The notes under the pieces: generated by a model
Told to the model about the DNA's origin: nothing
Databases searched by the model: none
Seen by the model: only the letters and a program-made list of their open reading frames with translations
Made by a program: the position numbers and the translations under genes
Assembly (NCBI GenBank): GCA_030248215.1
Contig: JASANG010000546.1
Location: 186,001-250,000 of the forward strand
Source: Enoplolaimus lenunculus
Lineage: Eukaryota > Nematoda > Enoplea > Enoplida > Thoracostomopsidae
Direction of reading: 5' to 3'
Length of the DNA stretch: 64,000 nucleotides
Part shown: positions 58,225 through 64,000 of the stretch, piece by piece
Position numbering within the stretch: the first letter of the stretch is position 1
Layout of the letters: each line of letters starts with the position of its first letter

Positions 58225-59193
58225 ATGTATCATCCTGTAGTTATCACCGACCAGCCACCACAACCATCACGTCTTTGTGACGCAGAACTCAGTGAATCAC
58301 GTTTAGATTCAACGACGGCAATATCAACTCAACAAAAGCCTTCATCTTCACCGACCTCAGACAGCTTTTTGTTCACTTATGCAGCAACGTCTGGAGATGG
58401 TTGTTGTTCGTCACCTTCGATATCGAGTCAATTGGAAACGTTTTCATCATGGCCGAGGTCTCCATCACCAAAGACCACTTCAACGATGCAAGCAACTGGT
58501 TACAATCAAGGTCACAGCAGAGCTAATAAGCGGCGATATTCAAGCCAGTCAGCAAGTCAGGCAGCAACAACAGGAGCTGCCGCTTCGCATCACAACAAGT
58601 CACCGACGAGCATAAAGCATGGCCGTGTACGCAGACATAATTCGGTTGGATCTACGCCACGTCAAAATGCACGCCAAACTCCAGCGAACGAAACGACTTC
58701 ATTCATTTTACATCCCCCCGATCAATTCGTCTATTACGTTTCATCGTTACCCGCGAACGTTAGGTCACCTCCAACATCAATTCAAGACCCCGGACGACCA
58801 CCGCGTCAACAACACAAACAACTGCAAGGACCAAGACCAAATCCAGTTACGGTAAATGGAGCTAGCGTAACATCTGCTACTTTTCATCAAGTCGACAAAT
58901 CAATTGACCCACCAACTCATTTCAATCCCCATCATATTGGAGGAGGCACAGGTGGGATCGCAGGAACGTCTTTACACCCCCTTGAAACTGTTATTGAAGT
59001 ACCGTCCCCTGACACTGATCATATGACAACTACAAGTAACAGCGATGCCGAAACGAATAACATAACACGAAGCAGCTCAATTCTTTCTGGTGGCGCATCG
59101 CATCATAACGGAAGCTTTTCAAGTAGCACAACGGCTTCAAAATTTCGACAAGCAGCCAGCGCAGGATTTAGCCGATTTAAAAAGAGGTCATAA
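58225..59193 (+). CDS. Long Ser/Thr-rich cytoplasmic tail, last exon
   Basis: The acceptor TTTTTTTTCTAG opens in phase 0, 322 codons to TAA. There is no globular domain: the sequence is rich in Ser, Thr, Gln, Pro, Asn and His, with GATTC-free ordinary codon use. Basophilic kinase sites are visible: KRRYSSQ (about residue 103) and RVRRHNSVG (about residue 135). It ends in a basic SRFKKRS; this is not a canonical PDZ ligand. The exon begins with an ATG, so it could look like a separate gene, but the splice site, the frame match to 56,139 and the lack of a promoter context favour the tail of the receptor. It probably acts as a disordered signalling or scaffold tail; no homologue is recognised. 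Confidence 0.8.
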   Translation: MYHPVVITDQPPQPSRLCDAELSESRLDSTTAISTQQKPSSSPTSDSFLFTYAATSGDGCCSSPSISSQLETFSSWPRSPSPKTTSTMQATGYNQGHSRANKRRYSSQSASQAATTGAAASHHNKSPTSIKHGRVRRHNSVGSTPRQNARQTPANETTSFILHPPDQFVYYVSSLPANVRSPPTSIQDPGRPPRQQHKQLQGPRPNPVTVNGASVTSATFHQVDKSIDPPTHFNPHHIGGGTGGIAGTSLHPLETVIEVPSPDTDHMTTTSNSDAETNNITRSSSILSGGASHHNGSFSSSTTASKFRQAASAGFSRFKKRS

Positions 59194-59854
59194 TGTTGTA
59201 AGATGATTGTATAAACTTTTACTGGCACTAGAAACAGTATTTTCAGATCTATGTAACACCTATCGTCAATTAGTGTCAAGTCTTCGAACAAGCGACTTGC
59301 TGTAGATTTAAGTCGATTTAAAAATGTTCAAACACGTGATGACAGTGTGAAGGTTTACTGCGTATAGGGGCCGTACTATACAATGTTGCAGCACCTATCG
59401 CCAGTTATAGCTGTTAGGCCTCAAGCAAGCGCACTCGTCAAGTTTTAATTGGTTTGAAAACGTTCAAGATGTTTTATGCTGGTACGGAGTATAGCTGTGA
59501 ATATGCTGCGACTTAGCGACTTGTGATGACGTTCTCAAATGTGTATAGCAACTATCACGAGTTTTAAAACAATTAGCCCGTAAAGGCGGCAATGGAGACG
59601 TGGTAAAAAATTCAAATTCGAACCCCTAAGAATTTAACGAAAATGGGTCTATTCTATAGCTCTCGACAAGTTGAGCATACCTTTACCAGTATCAATTTTA
59701 AAACGGTTCGAAAGTTATGGCCCATAAAGTTCAGTGCAAACGCTGCGGATTGAATGCATAGCTAACTTTTGAATCAGAGACCCTACAGGCTAAACATACT
59801 ACTGTTGAACTCGGCCATCTATGAACCTATCAAATAAGGGGCCAATGTAAAGAA

Positions 59855-60085
59855 CAGGGGCGGAACAGTATTATAAGCATATTACAATGCCTAAGCCTAA
59901 GCTTAAACCTTAAGCCTAAGCCTTAGCCTAAGCTTAAACCTAAGCGTAAGAACGAGCATATTCCTAAGCCTAAGCCAAAAGCGTAAGAACGAGCATATTC
60001 CTAAGCCTAAGCCAAAGCCAAGCAAAAAATTAATTAAAAGTTAAGCTTACTCTATGGCAGTCTCACAGCAAAACGTTCCGCCACT
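59855..60085. mobile_element. CAGGGGCGGAAC-terminus MITE, best copy (231 bp)
   Basis: It starts CAGGGGCGGAACAGTAT and ends AAACGTTCCGCCACTG, inverted with a few mismatches. The interior is built of CCTAAGCC/TAAGCTTAAGC words including a duplicated GCGTAAGAACGAGCATATTC block. Fragments of the family occur at 8072, 9193, 12,440 and probably 46,765 and 49,135. The flanking 8-mers do not match. Confidence 0.7.
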
Positions 60086-60234
60086 GATCTTTGCATGAGC
60101 CAAATTTGGAACTTCAACTTCAGTGAATTCCTACGTATCATACTCCGTATCTCCGCCGCGAATTCATTAAAATAGTCCACTCTTGATCGAAATCTATTAT
60201 ATTGAAAGCCAGAATAAATAATCATGACATTTAA

Positions 60235-60500
60235 CCGTCCGCAGAAACGAATATAACTGGGGCATCCCGGAACACGTTTTGACCCATGTGGATTTGACAT
60301 GAGCATAAAATTTTGTGATATGAATAGCGGTTTGTTGACAAAATGAGAATGCCACATGATATTGACTTACAAATTCCGCATCTCCAGAAATCATCGTATA
60401 CGAACAGCCGTATGTCACATAATACCACGGGACATTTATGGGAATATCATATGGTATTCCGAAATTCTACATAAAATCACGTGATATTAACAAATTTATT
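60235..60500. mobile_element. Copy of the ATCATATGAT inverted-repeat family (one arm)
   Basis: ATAACTGGGGCATCCCGGAA then CACGTTTTGACCCATGTGGA matches the arm at 35,522-35,570. Further in, ATATCATATGGTATTCC and CACGTGATATTAAC echo the palindromes there. The opposite arm is not seen. Confidence 0.65.
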
Positions 60501-60966
60501 TTGGGAACCAGTTGAGTACTATATGCTCTGGTCATTGCATGTGATCAGTCTAGCCTGAGATCCAAATTGTTAACTGCATTGCAAATTAAACTTCTCGTTA
60601 AAAAGAAAAATCATTAATACAGCTTATACTCGTGACCATGGACTCTTTCTTCACTTTGTGAAAGTGTACCCTGATTTAATCAATATTAAAAATACGCATT
60701 CCGGGTTAAGCGGATTGGATTGCGTTTTTTGCCCTAGAGGCATTACGAACCAGCATTGCTGACAGTTGCTTCCAGGGCTTAAATGACCGCGTGGTGAATA
60801 ATCAGACCTGTGAGTTTGAAATAAAACAATTTTCCACTGAAACAATAATAGAATCGACACATGCATGCATACTTCTCAGAATCCCAGAACCAACTGTCAA
60901 GATCACTCGAGTTCGAACATTAGCCCCGTCTGCCCGGTATAAACTGTAACAGTACCAGCGAGTGGT

Positions 60967-61375
60967 TTGATATTTTTGCCGCACACAAATATTAGTAAGT
61001 TAATAGTTGGGGATAGAGCATATATTAATGTCCAGCACCCGGCTGCAGAAACTTTTGAAGTAGCTCCGCCGAATTACTATAATCTTTCGTTGCATATTAA
61101 CAATATACCGCCCTCAAATTGGAGAAGTCTTGAGACTGTGGAATATCAAGCAAATTTAAACTTTCACCGCTTTAAGCGTAAGCTATCAATGCTGGCAGTA
61201 TCCCAGTCAAATTTGGACTTACTATTTCCAGATATTATAAGTTATGTTACCTTAGGGTTGCTATAGGTTGGTGCCTTGATTTGCGTGCTGTGCATACTGT
61301 ACAAGCGCTGTCTTTGTGTTTTATACTTTTAAAACAATGACATAATAATAATAATAATAATAATAATAAATTTTT
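60967..61375 (+). pseudogene. 3' end of a non-LTR retrotransposon (truncated) with AAT tail
   Basis: An ORF of 99 codons to a stop at 61,264-61,266 reads NNIPPSNWRSLETVEYQANL then NFHRFKRKL, similar to the C-terminal ends of CR1/L2/RTE-type RT proteins (N..P...R...S...FK..L). A short 3' UTR follows (GTGCTGTGCATACTGTACAA type), then (ATA)n at 61,342-61,370. Microsatellite tails are usual for these elements. The 5' side is missing, as expected after incomplete reverse transcription. It lies just past the 3' end of the GPCR gene. The family call is by pattern only. Confidence 0.55.
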
Positions 61376-61412
61376 TCTTGTTTTGTATTTTACTATTGTG
61401 ATCACTACAATA

Positions 61413-61818
61413 TTACAACGGTTCAGACTCGTATGCTTTATTAACGTATGCAGGATGTGCTATTGCGTCGACGTTTTTGCTGCAAACCAAAGCCCTTCTT
61501 TGAGCTTGACACGAGTTTTCATGAAAACTGCGAGTACTTAGGTGATTTTTTGATGGAAATTCGTAGCCAATTTGTGGACGTTGAATTGACATTTTGGTTG
61601 GATTTCGTGTTGACAATGCTATTGACTCTATTTTGACGCTACGAGCCCGCTGCCTGCGTTTGTTTACTGCGTACCGTAACCGGTAAAATGGTGAGACTAA
61701 AACACTGAGTGCGTTTGATCGAAATTCCGATTCAGATAAACTGTAAACTAAAGGATTGATACCGGAATGTGCGAGCGGTAGTAGTGTTACAAAATCCATA
61801 TTACGATGTGCAGTTAAA
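61413..61818 (-). CDS. Class A GPCR, last exon (TM7 and C-tail)
   Basis: Chosen acceptor: CGCCGACAAG before 61,818, in phase 2, matching the donor at 62,925 and making a Ser codon. TM7 reads FVTLLPLAHSGINPLVYSL with the conserved NPxxY (NPLVY). Helix 8 begins SESEFRSNAL. A basic tail (RLRYAVNKRRQRARS) and about 70 further residues end at TGA 61,413. There is no lysine in TM7 at the retinal position, so it is not an opsin. An alternative acceptor TTTCAG before 61,867 would add LFGIFYYLHPTDPPTS but is out of phase with exon 62,925. Confidence 0.85.
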
Positions 61819-62281
61819 CTTGTCGGCGGATCGGTTGGATGAAGGTAGTAGAATATTCCAAATAGTGCTGAAACCAGAGATAATCATATTTCGGCCCCCC
61901 GGCTACTGTCGCGGATCCAGAATTTTCCAGTATGAGAGGATACTTTTTGCTTGCCGAAATGTTACCGTTTTAAAGTTTGCGAAGCGCATTTTTAGCACGG
62001 CAGGGTCGGTGTAAATACATCCCACATCGCCCTCATTGGACCCGCTACTGCCAGCAAACGTTTCACCCTTAGCCAGCTCTACGTGCTAGATGATGCGAAA
62101 AATTCAGAGGCAATTTAAAATGCCCAGACACGGGAGATAAGAGAGAACAGTTTTCTCGAGAACCACGATGATGAGGAGACATTCCTCCAAAAGGAAATTT
62201 CTCGCTCGTTACATTCGCTCGCAAAAAACTTCACGACCTACCGTTTACGTCTTGCACAGTATTTGCAGTGAAATATCTAAA

Positions 62282-62660
62282 AGATAATGGCTGGGTTTCT
62301 AAAACCCTACTTAAGTATCACTTGGTACTTAATAATTACGTGCTAAATAAATTACTTAGCCATTTTGTCGTTTTTAAAAGCGTACTTAAGTTAAGTAAAT
62401 ACTTAAGCCGCTTACCAAAGGAGGTAGATTTCAAGTTTATCGTTCAAGTATACAAACCTTGGTCCAACTGAAATTGTAGACTCGTGGTGCCTCCTTAATA
62501 TAAGTCAAAATTATTACTGTTTTGTTATGACAATGGCTCACATTTGGCGTTTACCTGTTTTGTTCGACAATTTAAGTATTTACTTAAGTCAGCAATTACT
62601 TAAAGTACCTGTAGGTTAAGGAACTACTTAAGCAAGATTTTAGAAACCCAGCCATTATCT
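62282..62660. mobile_element. ACTTAAGT-rich MITE in the GPCR intron (379 bp)
   Basis: Inverted termini AGATAATGGCTGGGTTTCTA and TAGAAACCCAGCCATTATCT, about 25 bp long. Inside are many ACTTAAG words. A diverged copy lies at 9330-9640. It is wholly inside the second GPCR intron (61,819-62,924). Confidence 0.85.
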
Positions 62661-62924
62661 GTGTTGCAGTGTTCAATTATGCTAAATACGTGCAAATCCA
62701 TGAAACTTATTTATGTACACTGCATGTTATCGGGATTTTAATACTGAAATAGGTATGACGTATGCATGGTAAGTCATGACCATGGCCCCATGGCCGACCG
62801 GATGCTTATAAATACCGTTGCCAAAGTGGCGATGCTGGATGTCAAATTTTTTCTCACAGCGGGATATCTGGTTGCACTATGGTCATGCTCACTCAATGGG
62901 TTGGTTAAACATAATTTAACATAC

Positions 62925-63249
62925 CTAAAAGTAAAACTGTAAATAAAAAACTCACACGGTATCCAGCACGCTGTAAAACTGCCAGTCATGATAATTATCA
63001 TTCGAGTAATTCGTTTGTCAAATCGTACAAATTTATGCCATTGTTTTGAGTCGCTTTCAAACAACGGTGTTGCGCCGTAAATAACAAATACGATAACTCT
63101 CACATACTCGGTAATTATAATGATTGCTACAGTTGTGATGAACATAAAATACCACATCAAATAACGCTTGCTTACGGCGATTGGCAACAGGCAAGCTGGA
63201 ATGCGCTCTGAATCAGTTTCATCAAGTGATATTAGGGACAAAAGTGAGC
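62925..63249 (-). CDS. Class A GPCR, middle exon (ECL2, TM5, ICL3, TM6)
   Basis: The acceptor GTTTCAG opens in phase 1 and the donor TTTTAG/GTATGT closes in phase 2. A cysteine in RIPACLLP is the likely ECL2 partner of the TM3 cysteine. TM5 is YLMWYFMFITTVAIIIITEY; the usual TM5 proline is not seen. A short third loop (about 35 residues) ends in the basic FDKRITRM, and TM6 has the CWxP motif (FTACWIPCEFF). It is in frame with the exon at 63,700. Confidence 0.88.
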
Positions 63250-63458
63250 CTGAAACTGCTTATACTTTTAAGTCTTTCCAGTTACTTATTCTCAAAATGA
63301 TGCTACTTTTTTAGTTCTGTTCTATAATATACCCATCTGGCGTTTGCCTAAAGCATGTTTTCTTTTGAAAAATATTTACAAATATGAGTAGTCGAGTGAC
63401 TGATAGACGTTCTAACAAAATCTTTTTGAAATTCTGAAAACATGGAGAAAATCACTCC

Positions 63459-63610
63459 CGGGCCCGTAGCCAAGGTGGGGGGCGGTAGGGTTTGGCCCTC
63501 CTATGAAGTTTTCAACCTTACTTGTAACACATTGAAAACTGTTGAATGCCCCTCCTGAAAAATTTTAGCCCCCCCCCCCCCCCTAGCAAGGTGAGCTGGC
63601 TACGGGTCTG
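63459..63610. mobile_element. hAT-like MITE (CCCGTAGC family) in the GPCR intron
   Basis: Termini CGGGCCCGTAGCC and GGCTACGGGTCTG are inverted. The flanks ATCACTCC (63,451-63,458) and ATCCCTCC (63,611-63,618) form an 8-bp duplication with one change. It contains a run of 14 C. Confidence 0.8.
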
Positions 63611-63699
63611 ATCCCTCCTGGGGAGACTTTGCATTAGTGCCTGGTGTTACATGATGGGAGACCTCGGATACTCAAGCCGCGGCCCTGATTCAACTTTAC

Positions 63700-64000
63700 C
63701 TAACAAACTTCCCAACCATAACATAGCGATTGAAGTTTTAAACATCCATGACTCTGTAATATTTGCACAATCATCCATACTGTACGCTTTCATTAGCTTA
63801 ACACGATAATATGCCAGCGGAACTACACTACATATTGACACATACGTTGCCCACAGAACAGGTACAAGCATTGCAAGACACTGTTTTCGCGAAGGTTGCA
63901 GTGAATGACTAATGTTCAGCGAAGAATAAATTAGGCACGCCATACCTAACAGGCAGTCAGCTGCACCAAGATTAACCAGCATTAGGTTATGTTGGTTGCG
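63700..64000 (-). CDS. Class A GPCR, exon with TM2-TM4 (5' cut by window)
   Basis: The frame is open from the window edge. TM2 reads NLMLVNLGAADCLLGMACLI with the conserved Asp. The TM3 cysteine is in KQCLAMLVP; TM3 continues to PLAYYRVKLM, where the DRY triplet is replaced by YYR (Arg kept, Asp changed). TM4 contains its conserved Trp (AMLWLGSLLG). The donor TTAG/GTAAAG leaves phase 1 and joins the exon at 63,249 in frame (Gly). TM1 and the N-terminus lie past 64,000. The gene would sense an extracellular ligand and signal through G proteins; subfamily not assigned. It faces the Ig-type gene tail to tail. Confidence 0.88.

Larger units (their letters stand above)
39352..59193 (+). other. Predicted gene span: Ig-superfamily membrane receptor
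   Basis: Five exons are supportable: 39,352-39,458, 48,708-48,879, 54,998-55,123, 56,033-56,139 and 58,225-59,193. The predicted protein has an Ig V-like domain outside the cell, one transmembrane helix and a long Ser/Thr-rich cytoplasmic tail, i.e. a type I cell-surface receptor or adhesion molecule. From exon 48,708 on, all junctions keep frame (phases 1, 1, 0). The first Ig exon ends in phase 0 and the second Ig exon begins in phase 0, but a direct join would lack the usual core Trp segment, so at least one exon between them is missing from my model. The signal-peptide exon is also not found. Ligand and orthologue are unknown. Confidence 0.7.
59194..60966. other. Intergenic region between convergent genes
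   Basis: It contains degenerate CACCTATCG-type repeats (59,250-59,600), a complete MITE (59,855-60,085) and a copy of the ATCATATGAT inverted-repeat family (60,235-60,500). No clear polyadenylation signal was picked for the Ig-type gene. Confidence 0.5.

Noticed and set aside
58379-58855. Two 78-codon ORFs inside the last receptor exon
   Set aside because: Shadow frames of the 322-codon exon.
61448-61636. Plus-strand 62-codon ORF
   Set aside because: Antisense shadow of the GPCR tail exon.
63261-63699. Possible opsin identity of the 7TM gene
   Set aside because: TM7 lacks the retinal-binding lysine near NPxxY.

Overview
The window looks like part of a repeat-rich, AT-rich animal nuclear genome. 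Evidence for an animal: an immunoglobulin-type membrane receptor gene split by phase-1 introns, a rhodopsin-family 7TM receptor gene with GT/AG introns, tRNA-derived SINE heads, and a dense mix of retrotransposons and short inverted-repeat DNA elements. No bacterial operon, Shine-Dalgarno site or CRISPR array is present. An invertebrate, perhaps a tunicate or another invertebrate deuterostome, is my guess; nothing in the sequence fixes the species.

Layout. 1-1929: 3' half of a non-LTR retrotransposon (RT end plus RNase H), followed by a 380-bp hAT-like MITE (1930-2309) with an 8-bp target duplication. 3960-6060: a large minisatellite of 46-bp and then 37-bp units, open in all three forward frames, with an internal 398-bp duplication. 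6.2-11.1 kb: non-coding, with several MITE fragments. 11.1-12.8 kb: a dead pogo/Tigger-like DNA transposon with a nested MITE. 13.2-13.6 kb: an extreme C-rich tract. 13,615-22,900: a Ty3/gypsy LTR retrotransposon (5' LTR, primer-binding site, Gag, protease, RT, RNase H, integrase), disabled by frameshifts and stop codons and without a recognisable 3' LTR. 29,577-30,751 (minus strand): a solo LTR of a related element with a perfect 5-bp target duplication.

30.8-39.3 kb and most of 39.5-54.9 kb are non-coding and full of inverted-repeat elements. From 39,352 to 59,193 (plus strand) runs a discontinuous immunoglobulin-superfamily gene. I can place an Ig N-terminal exon (39,352-39,458), an Ig C-terminal exon (48,708-48,879), a transmembrane exon (54,998-55,123), a juxtamembrane exon (56,033-56,139) and a long Ser/Thr-rich cytoplasmic last exon (58,225-59,193). 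From 48,708 onward the intron phases join correctly; the exon between the two Ig halves and the signal-peptide exon are not resolved. Convergent to it, on the minus strand, three exons (64,000-63,700, 63,249-62,925, 61,818-61,413) encode a class A GPCR from TM2 to the C-terminus; TM1 lies beyond the window. Its DRY position reads YYR.

The two cellular genes do not obviously act together. Most of the novelty here is in the repeat biology: an unusual minisatellite, MITEs in nearly every intron, an intronic element with a built-in ~150-bp tandem array, and a large palindrome interrupting another hairpin repeat.
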